Translations under genes and position numbers: made by a program
DNA from: Maribacter arenosus
GTDB lineage: Bacteria; Bacteroidota; Bacteroidia; Flavobacteriales; Flavobacteriaceae
Assembly (NCBI RefSeq): GCF_014610845.1
Contig: NZ_JABTCG010000004.1
Span: 558,001 to 622,000 of the forward strand
Direction: 5' to 3'
DNA length: 64,000 bases
Notes under the pieces: model-generated
The model's input: the letters and a program-made list of their open reading frames with translations, nothing else
Told to the model about the DNA's origin: nothing
Databases searched by the model: none
Shown here: positions 1 to 9,125 of the stretch, piece by piece
Layout of the letters: each line of letters starts with the position of its first letter
Numbering within the stretch: position 1 is the first letter of the stretch

Positions 1-1261
1 CGTATTGTTTTATTTTACGGTAAAGTGTACGTTCCGAAATACCAAGTTCAGCGGCGGCGGCTTTTCTTTTGCCTCGGTTCCTTTCCAATGATTTTTTAAT
101 CAACTCCACTTCCTTTTCCTGTAAAGATAGGGTTTCTTCCTCTTCTATTTCCTCTGCAAAATGGTACTTATCCCCTTGTGTCGGTTCATAGCCATTTTGT
201 TCTATCGGGGGTTCGGGAAGTTGCAATACCTCCATGGTTTCGTTTTCTTCCTCTTCGTATTCTTCCTCATTGGTGCCATAGATTTTTTGGATAAGCCCTT
301 CATTCTCTTCCTGCACTTTTCGGGTATCTTTATTCTTCAATAATTCCAAGGTCAATTTTTTCAAGTCGGTAAGGTCACTTTTCATATCGAACAGCACCTT
401 ATAGAGAATTTCACGTTCGTTGCTAAAATCGCTATCCCTTTTACTTTGTCCGATTACAGCAGGCAAATTCGTGCCTCCAGTAGCGGGCAGGTAGCTGTTC
501 AAAGTGGTGGCAGAGATGTTTCGCTCCTCTTCCAATACCGATATCTGTTCAGCTATATTCCTTAATTGTCTAATATTGCCCGGCCATCGGTATTTAAGTA
601 GCAATTGAACGGCATTGTCCTGTAGACGTATTGTGGGCATTTTATACTTCTGTCCGAAATCAGAGGCGAATTTCCTGAACAATAAATGGATATCTTCCTT
701 GCGTTCACGAAGTGGTGGTATGTTGATTTCGACAGTACTAAGCCTATAATAAAGGTCTTCCCTGAATTTTTCCTTTTTTATGGCTTCGATCATATTCATG
801 TTGGTGGCCGCGACAATACGAACGTCGGTCTTTTGAACCTGGGAGGAACCCACTTTCAAAAACTCACCATTTTCGAGCACCCTTAAAAGACGTACCTGTG
901 TTGTCAAGGGCAGTTCCCCGACTTCATCCAAAAAAATCGTACCACCATCCGCAACTTCAAAATAACCACTACGGGTTGAGGTTGCCCCTGTAAACGATCC
1001 TTTTTCGTGCCCAAAAAGCTCACTATCAATGGTACCCTCTGGGATTGCTCCGCAGTTTACGGCAATATATTTAGCATGTTTTCGATGGGAAAGCGAATGG
1101 ATTATCTTAGGTATTGATTCTTTACCGACTCCACTTTCCCCTGTGACCAGGACAGAAATATCGGTTGGGGCAACTTGAACTGCCTTCTCCAAAGCCCGGT
1201 TGAGCTTAGGGTCATTCCCAATGATTTCAAAACGCTGTTTTATTGCTTGTACACCTTCCAT
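1..1261 (-). CDS. Sigma-54-dependent AAA+ transcriptional activator (3' end just outside window)
   Basis: Enhancer-binding activator for sigma-54 RNA polymerase. The reading frame opens with ATG at 1261 and is uninterrupted to the window edge, where it reads RTLYRKIKQY, so only a few C-terminal residues are probably missing. Seen: Walker A GESGVGKE (about residues 41-48), the sigma-54 contact loop as GSFTGA (about 88-93, a variant of GAFTGA), Walker B GGTIFLDE (about 106-113), and a C-terminal Fis-type helix-turn-helix (GKRKAAAAELGISERTLYRK). There is no N-terminal receiver or sensor domain; the protein starts almost directly with the AAA+ module. An acidic linker of about 60 residues, rich in Glu, separates AAA+ from the DNA-binding domain. 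It lies 25 bp after miaB on the same strand, probably in one operon, an arrangement common in Flavobacteriia. The family is certain; the regulated genes are not known. Confidence 0.93.
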   Translation of the reverse strand, partial: MEGVQAIKQRFEIIGNDPKLNRALEKAVQVAPTDISVLVTGESGVGKESIPKIIHSLSHRKHAKYIAVNCGAIPEGTIDSELFGHEKGSFTGATSTRSGYFEVADGGTIFLDEVGELPLTTQVRLLRVLENGEFLKVGSSQVQKTDVRIVAATNMNMIEAIKKEKFREDLYYRLSTVEINIPPLRERKEDIHLLFRKFASDFGQKYKMPTIRLQDNAVQLLLKYRWPGNIRQLRNIAEQISVLEEERNISATTLNSYLPATGGTNLPAVIGQSKRDSDFSNEREILYKVLFDMKSDLTDLKKLTLELLKNKDTRKVQEENEGLIQKIYGTNEEEYEEEENETMEVLQLPEPPIEQNGYEPTQGDKYHFAEEIEEEETLSLQEKEVELIKKSLERNRGKRKAAAAELGISERTLYRKIKQY

Positions 1262-1286
1262 GTTATTTTGTGACTTCAAGTATAAT

Positions 1287-2732
1287 TTAATTTGTGTGGC
1301 TTAATCCTACCCCCTCGCCAATCAAAGTGGCAGAGGTGCAGTCATGTATCCTTACATTGACAAAATCGCCCAACTTATAGGATGCTTTTGGGAAAACCGC
1401 GACTACATTTTGGGAATTACGACCCATCCACATGGAATCATCCTTTTTTGAGCTGCCTTCGATCAAGATTTCTTCAACCTTACCCACATGTTCCCTTGTT
1501 CGCAACATACAATGCTCGCGTTGTAAGGCAATAATTTCCGTTAGCCGACGCTGTTTTACCTCGATGGGCACATCGTCTTTCATTTTCCGAGCAGCCATGG
1601 TTCCTGGACGCTCTGAATAAGCGAACATATACCCATAATCATACTTGACATAATCGAGCACAGCCAAAGTAGCCCTATGGTCTTCTTCGGTCTCTGTCGG
1701 AAAGCCGGAGATCATATCATGTGAAAAGGCACAATCAGGAATTATTTTTTTGATATTGTCTATGAGTATAAAATACTCCTCAATGGTATGCAGCCGATTC
1801 ATGGCTTTTAAGATGCGATTGCTTCCACTCTGGACCGGCAAATGGATATGTTTACAGATATTATCGTGTTTTGCCATCGTTTTGATCACCTCCAAACTCA
1901 TATCCTGAGGGTTCGAAGTTGAAAATCGAATTCGCATTTTAGGTTCTGCCCGGGCTACCATATCCAAAAGGTCCGCAAAATCGATCGCTGTGGCAATTTG
2001 CATTTTGGTGGCCTTGTCAAAATCTTTTTTTAGCCCTCCACCATACCACAGATAACTATCGACATTCTGTCCGAGCAGCGTAACCTCCTTAAATCCCTTA
2101 TCCCATAGGTCGTTTACCTCATCTATAATCGATTGAGGATCCCGACTTCGTTCTCGCCCTCTTGTAAAAGGTACCACACAAAACGTGCACATATTGTCAC
2201 AACCCCTTGTTATTGACACGAATGCACTTACCCCATTACTATTTAAACGCACAGGTGATATGTCACCATAGGTTTCTTCTTTCGACAATACAACATTAAC
2301 GGCTTCACGACCTTCATCTACCTCTTGGATAAGATTGGGCAAGTCCTTGTAGGCATCAGGGCCGACGACCATATCCACAATTTTTTCTTCTTCGAGTAGT
2401 TTGCTTTTTAAGCGTTCTGCCATACAGCCAAGGACCCCGACTTTCATATGTGGCCTTTTCTTTTTTATGGCGTTGTATTTTTCGAGGCGTTTACGTACCG
2501 TCGTCTCAGCCTTTTCACGAATAGAACAGGTGTTTACCAAAACCAGATCGGCATCCTCTAATTCATGTGTGGTATTAAAGCCTTCAGTGGCCAATATAGA
2601 TGCTACGATTTCACTATCGGAAAAATTCATGGCGCATCCATAACTCTCTATGTAGAGGTTGCGTTTATTTTTATTGTCTTTTTCCAGGGAAAGAGTTTTG
2701 CCCTGGATCGATTCATCAATGATTTTCTCCAT
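1287..2732 (-). CDS. miaB: tRNA-2-methylthio-N6-dimethylallyladenosine synthase MiaB
   Basis: Radical-SAM methylthiotransferase that adds a methylthio group to i6A37 of tRNAs reading U-starting codons; cytoplasmic. Domain order is complete: N-terminal UPF0004 with three cluster cysteines (YGCAMNFSD, NTCSIREKAE, LGCMAERLK), radical SAM core with CxxxCxxC in GCDNMCTFCVVPFTRGRERS, and a C-terminal TRAM domain that binds tRNA. I chose the ATG at 2732 (MEKIIDESIQGK) because MiaB proteins of this group start there; an in-frame upstream start at 2795 would add 21 residues with no family counterpart. Length then is about 481 residues, normal for the family. It precedes the sigma-54 activator on the same strand. 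Confidence 0.96.
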   Translation of the reverse strand: MEKIIDESIQGKTLSLEKDNKNKRNLYIESYGCAMNFSDSEIVASILATEGFNTTHELEDADLVLVNTCSIREKAETTVRKRLEKYNAIKKKRPHMKVGVLGCMAERLKSKLLEEEKIVDMVVGPDAYKDLPNLIQEVDEGREAVNVVLSKEETYGDISPVRLNSNGVSAFVSITRGCDNMCTFCVVPFTRGRERSRDPQSIIDEVNDLWDKGFKEVTLLGQNVDSYLWYGGGLKKDFDKATKMQIATAIDFADLLDMVARAEPKMRIRFSTSNPQDMSLEVIKTMAKHDNICKHIHLPVQSGSNRILKAMNRLHTIEEYFILIDNIKKIIPDCAFSHDMISGFPTETEEDHRATLAVLDYVKYDYGYMFAYSERPGTMAARKMKDDVPIEVKQRRLTEIIALQREHCMLRTREHVGKVEEILIEGSSKKDDSMWMGRNSQNVVAVFPKASYKLGDFVNVRIHDCTSATLIGEGVGLSHTN

Positions 2733-2866
2733 ATATAGACCCCTAACTTGGGAAAGGGGGCAGCAAAGATAGTGCTTATTCCAATTTAATGACAAGTTGA
2801 CAGTATATTTTAGTACTATTTTAGGGAATAGGACGTTAATTTTACGGCCATAAAATCAAGGGAACA

Positions 2867-3595
2867 ATGAACTTCAAAGCATTATCGAATCGTATAGAAA
2901 ACAGTAATCCATTAGATTTTGGATCAATTTTCAGTAAATCCATAGATTTATTCAAACAAGTATGGTTACAAGGCTTTATTATTGTCATTTTGACCTTTTT
3001 GACCATTATTCCTTTTTATGTTCTAATTTACATACCCCTACTTATTGCTGGGGTGACCGACCCTAAAATGTTGAAAAGCGAAGAGGTTCCTCCAGAGATT
3101 GTGATACCTATGGTGATTTTGATACCCTTGGTGTTTTTAGGGGTTATGACCGTAAGTCTTCTACTCAATGCGGCATTCTTACGAATTTGTAGGAACAAAG
3201 ATTTGAACCTATCCAAGTCAGACGATTATTTTCATTATTTCAATAAGAAATATGCATCGAAAGCGTTTTTACTTTCGTTAATGATTTTGGGATTAATGGT
3301 GCTAGGGTTATTGGCATGTGGATTAGGGATTTTTTACTTGGTAGTGCCCATTTCCTTGATACCGGCTTTTTTGGCCTTTGATCAGGAATTATCGGCTAAG
3401 GAGATAGTGAAATCCAGTTTTTCATTGGGCAATAAAAATTGGTTGGTGATTTTTGGCCTTATAGTTATCATGGGATTGGTGACGGAATTGGGCATATTGC
3501 TTTGCTTTATTGGGGTATTTTTCACGGCTATGTTGGCTAAAATACCGGTTTATTTTATGTACAAGGATGCAGTTGGATTTTCTTCTGAACCGTGA
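2867..3595 (+). CDS. Multi-pass membrane protein of unknown function
   Basis: 242 residues with roughly six hydrophobic stretches: about 34-62 (WLQGFIIVILTFLTIIPFYV), 80-105, 140-170 and 195-235. The first 30 residues are polar and contain LDFGSIFSKSIDLFKQVW, an amphipathic lead-in often seen in Bacteroidota proteins with the glycerophosphodiester-phosphodiesterase-type membrane domain or loosely annotated as beta-carotene monooxygenase. No catalytic motif is visible. It is transcribed away from miaB, with a 134-bp divergent gap. It should sit in the inner membrane. I do not assign a function. Confidence 0.8.
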   Translation: MNFKALSNRIENSNPLDFGSIFSKSIDLFKQVWLQGFIIVILTFLTIIPFYVLIYIPLLIAGVTDPKMLKSEEVPPEIVIPMVILIPLVFLGVMTVSLLLNAAFLRICRNKDLNLSKSDDYFHYFNKKYASKAFLLSLMILGLMVLGLLACGLGIFYLVVPISLIPAFLAFDQELSAKEIVKSSFSLGNKNWLVIFGLIVIMGLVTELGILLCFIGVFFTAMLAKIPVYFMYKDAVGFSSEP

Positions 3596-3675
3596 TTAGA
3601 TTCATCCCTGATTTTTTTAACGCAACGCTAATGAGGTGCGTGCATCTTAATGGTATAACCCCATAAAAAAAAATT

Positions 3676-4923
3676 ATGAAAAAGAATTTGTTATTACTTC
3701 TGTTCGTAGCATCATTGGGCTTGGTTTCCTGTGAAAAATCAGACGATGGTAAATATGCCGATTATTTGGTGGCCAGGCCTTTGACCATAAGTAAGGCCGA
3801 GTTTAAGAATGGCGTGGATATCATCGCCCCATTACCTATTAAAGAGTCTGGTAAAATCTATGCGTACCAAGATTACATTTTTGTAAATGACAAATACAGG
3901 GGTGTCCACGTAATCGATAATAGTAATCCGAATGCCCCAATTAAGATTTCGTTTATTAAGATTGCGGGCAATGTGGATATCTCAATAAAGGATGATTATT
4001 TATATGCCGATAGCCTAATGGATTTGGTAGTTCTCGATATTTCCGATGTTACCAATATTAAAATCGTAAACCGTTTGGATAATGTGTTGAGGGACAATAT
4101 CGTCTGGCCGGCCAATGCTGATTTTTATGAATATGAAGGCGTTGATTATGACAATGAAATATTACTGGGTTGGGAGACGGTCACCGAACGCAGGCTTATA
4201 TCGGAATATGAGGAAAGATTTACAAGGGACGGTGAAATCTTTGCCTTGGCTGAAGCCGCCAATGATGCATCTGTTGGCCAAGGAGGGTCTTTGGCCCGCT
4301 TTAAGATTGTCGGGGAATATTTATATGCCGTTGATAGTCATAATATAAATATTTTCAATATTCAGAATTTGGAGGATCCTAAAGATCTGGAAGATGTTTA
4401 CGCAGGTTTTGACATCGAGACTATTTTCAGTAAGGACCAATACCTTTTTTTAGGAAGTATGCGGGGCATGTATATTTATGACATCTCATCTCCAGCTACA
4501 CCGACATTCGTATCCGAATTTCAACATGGTACTGCCTGTGACCCCGTCGTGGTCGATGGGGACTATGCCTTCGTGACACTGAGAGGTGGTAATTGGTGTG
4601 GTGCGACCGAGAGTGGTTTGTTCATAGTGGATATCTCGGATATCGCGAATCCGGAATTGACCATAAGTTATCCGATGGATGGCCCTTATGGCCTCGGGGT
4701 AAAAGACGAAAAACTGTTCGTTTGTGATGGTGATTCCGGTTTAAAGGTATATGATAAAACCAATGTTGAGGAGTTAGTAGCCCTGAATCATTTTAAGAAC
4801 ATCAATACTTTTGATGTTATTCCTTTGGAAAATTCATTGCTTATGGTAGGCGAGGATGTCCTATATCAATATGAGTACTTGGACAATGAAATCAAGCTGT
4901 TGAGCACTTTGGAATTGGATTAG
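3676..4923 (+). CDS. LVIVD-repeat beta-propeller lipoprotein
   Basis: 415 residues starting with a lipoprotein signal (MKKNLLLLLFVASLGLVSCEK, lipobox LVSC), so anchored in the cell envelope. The rest carries repeated units of the LVIVD type, each with a short strand pair such as GVHVIDNSNPNAP, LVVLDISDVTNIK, MYIYDISSPATP, LFIVDISDIANPE and LKVYDKTNVEE; these build a beta-propeller in known family members. No enzymatic residues are visible. It follows the membrane protein by 80 bp, with an A-rich stretch directly before the ATG, and is followed immediately by the small Kunitz-type lipoprotein gene, suggesting a two-gene unit at the cell surface. The family call is good; the role is unknown. 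Confidence 0.85.
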   Translation: MKKNLLLLLFVASLGLVSCEKSDDGKYADYLVARPLTISKAEFKNGVDIIAPLPIKESGKIYAYQDYIFVNDKYRGVHVIDNSNPNAPIKISFIKIAGNVDISIKDDYLYADSLMDLVVLDISDVTNIKIVNRLDNVLRDNIVWPANADFYEYEGVDYDNEILLGWETVTERRLISEYEERFTRDGEIFALAEAANDASVGQGGSLARFKIVGEYLYAVDSHNINIFNIQNLEDPKDLEDVYAGFDIETIFSKDQYLFLGSMRGMYIYDISSPATPTFVSEFQHGTACDPVVVDGDYAFVTLRGGNWCGATESGLFIVDISDIANPELTISYPMDGPYGLGVKDEKLFVCDGDSGLKVYDKTNVEELVALNHFKNINTFDVIPLENSLLMVGEDVLYQYEYLDNEIKLLSTLELD

Positions 4924-4929
4924 GTGGTA

Positions 4930-5175
4930 ATGTGCAATCGAAACCATTTGATTATTTGTTTGCTTGCCATGAATTTTTACTCATGCACGGATAATGATGA
5001 TTCCCTAAGTGGGAGATGTGCTTTAGAACCGGATCCAGGTGATTGCGAAGCGGCCATTCTAAGATATTTCTACGACAAGGAAGAACAAAGATGCAAGGAA
5101 TTCATATGGGGAGGATGTGGGGGCGTAGTTCCCTTTGAAACTATTGAGGATTGTATGGATTGTCTGAGTCAATAA
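4930..5175 (+). CDS. Small lipoprotein with Kunitz/BPTI-like domain
   Basis: About 81 residues: a short lipoprotein signal ending in the lipobox NFYSC, an acidic spacer, then a single compact domain of about 52 residues with the six-cysteine pattern of Kunitz-type protease inhibitors. The spacing C-x8-C, then RYFYDKEEQRC, then EFIWGGCGG, then a final pair in IEDCMDC follows BPTI closely, including the aromatic RYFY and GGCGG segments. The P1 region corresponds to PGDCEA. The start is ATG 4930; a GTG at 4924, directly after the stop of the LVIVD gene, is an alternative. Tight coupling to the LVIVD gene suggests they act together at the surface. Kunitz domains are mostly animal proteins. The fold call is from the pattern only; inhibition is inferred. 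Confidence 0.8.
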   Translation: MCNRNHLIICLLAMNFYSCTDNDDSLSGRCALEPDPGDCEAAILRYFYDKEEQRCKEFIWGGCGGVVPFETIEDCMDCLSQ

Positions 5176-5250
5176 AGGCTTTGGTAATACCAACGATATC
5201 AATAGGGTATCCATAATAAACTTAATAAATCGTTACTGGTTACGGCCACA

Positions 5251-5281
5251 AAAAGCACCTTATTTTAAAAGGTGTTTTTTA
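5251..5281 (+). terminator. Rho-independent terminator after the LVIVD/Kunitz unit
   Basis: A hairpin with arms CACCTT (5256-5261) and AAGGTG (5269-5274), flanked by an A run on the left and a run of six T on the right. It lies 75 bp after the Kunitz-type gene and before topA. Confidence 0.75.
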
Positions 5282-5323
5282 TACATATATATTATGGTAT
5301 AATCGGTAATTAAAAAAATCAAC

Positions 5324-5331
5324 TACTTTTG
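5324..5331 (+). promoter_or_regulatory. Candidate -7 box of the topA promoter
   Basis: TACTTTTG fits the Bacteroidota -7 consensus TAnnTTTG exactly and ends 20 bp before the topA ATG, implying a very short leader. No clear -33 TTG is seen at the expected distance. Confidence 0.45.
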
Positions 5332-5350
5332 TGACTTGAAAAACTGATGA

Positions 5351-7846
5351 ATGGCAAAGAATTTAGTAATTGTTGAGTCACCCGCTAAGGCAAAAACCAT
5401 AGAGAAATTTTTAGGTAAGGATTTCAAGGTAGAATCCAGTTTTGGCCATATTGCCGATTTACCTTCAAAAGAACTAGGTGTTGATGTAGACAATGGTTTC
5501 AAACCCAAATATATTGTCGATAAAGAGAAAAAAGCACTTGTAAAAAAGCTTAAGGACCTGGCAAATAAAGCGGAGACCATTTGGTTGGCCAGTGATGAGG
5601 ATCGGGAAGGGGAAGCAATTTCATGGCATCTTTCCGAGACCCTAGGATTGGATAAGACAAAGACAAAAAGAATCGTCTTTAATTCGATTACTAAATCGGC
5701 TATTCAGAAGGCCATAGAAAATCCCCGTGAAATAAACTACGATTTGGTTAATGCCCAACAGGCAAGAAGGGTGTTAGATCGTTTGGTAGGGTATGAGTTG
5801 TCGCCAGTACTTTGGAAAAAAATCAAACCAGGACTCTCTGCCGGTAGGGTACAGTCCGTTGCGGTACGATTGATCGTGGAGCGAGAACGTGAAATCGATG
5901 CATTTACCCCAATAGCCTCGTTTAGGGTTTCGGCCGAATTTAAAACGGAAAGTGGTGGTGTGTTCACGGCAAAGTTAGATACGAGCTTTACGACCAAGGA
6001 GGAAGCTGAAGCTTTTTTAAGGAAAAATATAGGTGCTGGGTTTTCAATCGGGAACTTGGATAAGAAACCCGCGAAAAAATCCCCATCAGCACCATTTACC
6101 ACCTCGACGTTACAGCAAGAAGCTTCCCGCAAATTGTATTTTTCGGTAGCCAGGACCATGCAAGTGGCACAGCGGTTATATGAGGCCGGACTCATTACCT
6201 ATATGAGAACGGATAGTGTTAACCTTTCAAGTGAAGCCATTAATGCCACAAAAGATGCCATTATAGATAATTATGGCAAAAAATATAGTACCGTTCGTAA
6301 TTTCAAGGGAAAATCCAAAGGGGCGCAAGAAGCCCATGAGGCGATTCGCCCAACGGATATGACAATGCAATCCCCTTCCTTGGAGCGAGACCAGTCCAAA
6401 CTCTACGATTTGATCTGGAAAAGAACCATTGCCTCACAGATGAGCGATGCCCAATTGGAACGGACCAATGTCAAGATCAAAGCCAGTTCCCATACGTATG
6501 AATTCTTGGCTAATGGTGAGGTAATCAAATTCGATGGCTTTCTAAAGGTTTATATGGAAGGGCTTGATGATGAGGATATGTCCGAAGAACAAGAAGGCAT
6601 GTTGCCTCCAATGAAGGTGGGAGATGTACTCCATAACAATTTCATAACGGCTACTGAGCGTTTCTCAAGACCACCATATCGATTTACGGAAGCCTCCTTG
6701 GTTAAAAAATTGGAGGAGCTGGGCATAGGCAGACCCTCTACATATGCGCCGACTATCTCAACGATTCAGAATAGAGGTTATGTGGAAAAAGGTACGGTTG
6801 AGGGAGTCGATAGAAAATATACCCAATTTATACTACAGGCTGGGAATGTCAAGGAAAAACACTTAAAAGAAACCGTAGGTTCGGATAAAGGCAAGATGGT
6901 GCCCACAGATATTGGAATGATCGTCACCGATTTTCTGGTCGATCATTTTTCAAATATTTTGGACTATAACTTCACGGCCAAGGTTGAAGAAGATTTTGAT
7001 GAGATTGCAGAAGGCGATGAGGATTGGCAAAAAGTGATGAAAGATTTTTATGCGGACTTTCATCCTATGGTCTTGCATGTTGAGGAAAATGCCGATCGCG
7101 CAAGTGGTGAAAGGATATTGGGCAAGGATCCAAAGACCGGCAAACAGGTTGCGGTACGATTGGGCAGATTTGGTCCAATGGTACAGATAGGTACTGTTGA
7201 CGATGAGGAAAAGCCACAGTTTGCTAGTTTATCGCCCGACCAATCCTTGAATACGATAACCTTTGAAGAGGCCATGGACCTTTTTAAACTCCCTAGGAAA
7301 TTAGGGCAATTTGAAGGTGAGGAAATCGAGGCTAACGTAGGTAGATTTGGGCCTTATGTAAAATTTGGCAAAAAGTTCGTTTCGTTGTCCAAAGGGGAAA
7401 GCGCTATGGATGTTTCTTTGGAGCGGGCCATAGAATTGATAAAGGAAAAACAGAAAGCCGATGCGCCTATTGCGAAGTATGAAGGTAAGGATGTGATAAA
7501 AGGAGTTGGACGATTTGGACCCTTTATCAAATGGGACGGTATATTCATAAACGTGAACAAGAAATATGATTACGACAACCTGGACCAAGCAGCTATCGAG
7601 GAGTTGATAGAGGCCAAAAAACAGAAGGAAATCGATAAGATTGTCCAAGTATGGCCAGAAGAAGGAATCCGTATTGAAAAGGCCAGATGGGGACGACATA
7701 CAATTATAAAAGGGAGAACTAAAGTAGAGTTGGCTAAAACCGTTGATGCCGGAAAAATGACCTTGGAAGAAGCAAAGGCATTAATAGAGAAGAAATCCCC
7801 AAAGAAAAAACCAAAGGCAAAAGCTAAACCTAAAGCTAAAAAATAA
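5351..7846 (+). CDS. topA: DNA topoisomerase I
   Basis: Type IA topoisomerase of 831 residues that relaxes negative supercoils by a transient 5'-phosphotyrosine link. The Toprim domain is at the N-terminus (IVESPAKAKTIEKFLG, then SDEDREGEAISWHL with the acidic metal-binding set). The catalytic tyrosine is in GLITYMRTDSVNLS. The C-terminal third lacks the zinc ribbons of the E. coli enzyme and instead has three repeats with RFGP cores (LGRFGPMVQIG, VGRFGPYVKFG, VGRFGPFIKWDG), followed by a Lys-rich tail of KPKAK units. That layout is normal for Bacteroidota. It is followed after 2 bp by the arginase-fold gene, so the two are probably cotranscribed. Confidence 0.97.
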   Translation: MAKNLVIVESPAKAKTIEKFLGKDFKVESSFGHIADLPSKELGVDVDNGFKPKYIVDKEKKALVKKLKDLANKAETIWLASDEDREGEAISWHLSETLGLDKTKTKRIVFNSITKSAIQKAIENPREINYDLVNAQQARRVLDRLVGYELSPVLWKKIKPGLSAGRVQSVAVRLIVEREREIDAFTPIASFRVSAEFKTESGGVFTAKLDTSFTTKEEAEAFLRKNIGAGFSIGNLDKKPAKKSPSAPFTTSTLQQEASRKLYFSVARTMQVAQRLYEAGLITYMRTDSVNLSSEAINATKDAIIDNYGKKYSTVRNFKGKSKGAQEAHEAIRPTDMTMQSPSLERDQSKLYDLIWKRTIASQMSDAQLERTNVKIKASSHTYEFLANGEVIKFDGFLKVYMEGLDDEDMSEEQEGMLPPMKVGDVLHNNFITATERFSRPPYRFTEASLVKKLEELGIGRPSTYAPTISTIQNRGYVEKGTVEGVDRKYTQFILQAGNVKEKHLKETVGSDKGKMVPTDIGMIVTDFLVDHFSNILDYNFTAKVEEDFDEIAEGDEDWQKVMKDFYADFHPMVLHVEENADRASGERILGKDPKTGKQVAVRLGRFGPMVQIGTVDDEEKPQFASLSPDQSLNTITFEEAMDLFKLPRKLGQFEGEEIEANVGRFGPYVKFGKKFVSLSKGESAMDVSLERAIELIKEKQKADAPIAKYEGKDVIKGVGRFGPFIKWDGIFINVNKKYDYDNLDQAAIEELIEAKKQKEIDKIVQVWPEEGIRIEKARWGRHTIIKGRTKVELAKTVDAGKMTLEEAKALIEKKSPKKKPKAKAKPKAKK

Positions 7847-7848
7847 GA

Positions 7849-9006
7849 ATGGCGTACGATTTTTTGGTTCCTGTAGAAGATAGGGTTTTGGCCCATTCCG
7901 AATTATTACCCCCTCAGGCCCTCGGTAAACATATATATGCCCACACCAAAAACGATGGTCTGCCGGTTTTGGCCAATGCGACCATTGCCCTTCTAGGGGT
8001 CAGGGAATCTAGAAATGCATTTGAAAAGAAACCTGAAAAATTGGATGTTTCCTCAATTCGAATACAACTGTACAAGTTATTGCTTGGCAATTGGAATTCC
8101 ACCATTGTTGATATGGGTGATATCGAAGAAGGGGAAACAGTTGATGACACCTATTTCGTGGTCAAGGAAATAGTGGCAGGATTACTAGAAGAAAACATCA
8201 TTCCGATTATATTAGGAGCGACCCAGGACATCACCTATCCAGCTTACCGCGCTTTTGACGGTATACGGGATATGGTCAATTTAGTCACAATAGATAGTCG
8301 CTTTGATTTTGGGATGGAAGATGAGCTCATATCATCCCACTCCTATATGAGTAAGATCATCACCGATAAACCCAATAATCTTTATAATTTCTCGAACCTG
8401 GGCTATCAGAGTTATTTTATTGCACAGGAAGAAATTGATCTTATGGAGCGTCTGTTTTTCGATGCCTATAGGTTGGGTGAATTAATAAATGATATTTCAT
8501 TGGCAGAACCTGTTTTGCGAAATGCGCATATGGTAAGCTTAGACGCTCGAGCCATAAAAGCCAGTGAAATTGGGATTTCTCCAAACTTTTCCCCCAACGG
8601 TTTTGATGGACGGGAAATCTGTGCCATTTCGAGATACGCTGGCCTTAGTGATAAGGTGAGTGTTTTTGGAATCTATGAAATGGAGAATATTGACCAATCG
8701 GCTCAACTCTTGGCACATATTATCTGGTACTTCATTGAAGGGGTCAATTTTAGGATAAAAGAATCCCCCTATTCAAAAACAGATGATTTCACAAAGTATA
8801 CCGTGCCAACCGATACCGAGCATTTGGTCTATTATAAGAGCCATCTTACCGAAAGATGGTGGGTAGAGGTACCTTCAATTTTGACTTCACATACTAAAGC
8901 CGACACTGCGGCGTTATTACCTTGCACCGAAAAGGACTATTTGGATGCTTGTAATCAGAATATTCCCGAAAGGTGGTTTAAGGCTTATCGAAAAGGCTTT
9001 AACTGA
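7849..9006 (+). CDS. Arginase/formimidoylglutamase-fold protein with degenerate metal site
   Basis: 385 residues resembling the ureohydrolase (arginase, agmatinase, formimidoylglutamase) family. The three metal-binding blocks are recognisable but altered: GGDHS is GATQD in IIPIILGATQDITYP, DAHxD is DSRFD in NLVTIDSRFDFG, and SxDxD is SLDAR in HMVSLDARAIKASEIG. Three acidic ligands remain, while both histidines and one aspartate are replaced (Q, R, R). A normal binuclear manganese centre is therefore unlikely. It begins 2 bp after topA and lies 119 bp before gldK, a position I recall as common for this protein in gliding Flavobacteriia, so a non-enzymatic or changed role is plausible. The fold call is good; activity is doubtful. 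Confidence 0.8.
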   Translation: MAYDFLVPVEDRVLAHSELLPPQALGKHIYAHTKNDGLPVLANATIALLGVRESRNAFEKKPEKLDVSSIRIQLYKLLLGNWNSTIVDMGDIEEGETVDDTYFVVKEIVAGLLEENIIPIILGATQDITYPAYRAFDGIRDMVNLVTIDSRFDFGMEDELISSHSYMSKIITDKPNNLYNFSNLGYQSYFIAQEEIDLMERLFFDAYRLGELINDISLAEPVLRNAHMVSLDARAIKASEIGISPNFSPNGFDGREICAISRYAGLSDKVSVFGIYEMENIDQSAQLLAHIIWYFIEGVNFRIKESPYSKTDDFTKYTVPTDTEHLVYYKSHLTERWWVEVPSILTSHTKADTAALLPCTEKDYLDACNQNIPERWFKAYRKGFN

Positions 9007-9125
9007 TTGAAAAAAAATAGTCGATAATCGTACTGCATACAATAATTTACTCAAAACGTAGTTTTAGAGAGTAGAATAATAATTGTGTTTGCATTTATAA
9101 CCTTAATCGAAATTTAACCTAAAGT

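Noticed and set aside
7301-7699. Long open frame antisense to topA
   Set aside because: It is the complement of conserved topA repeats; its length is explained by codon use of the sense gene.
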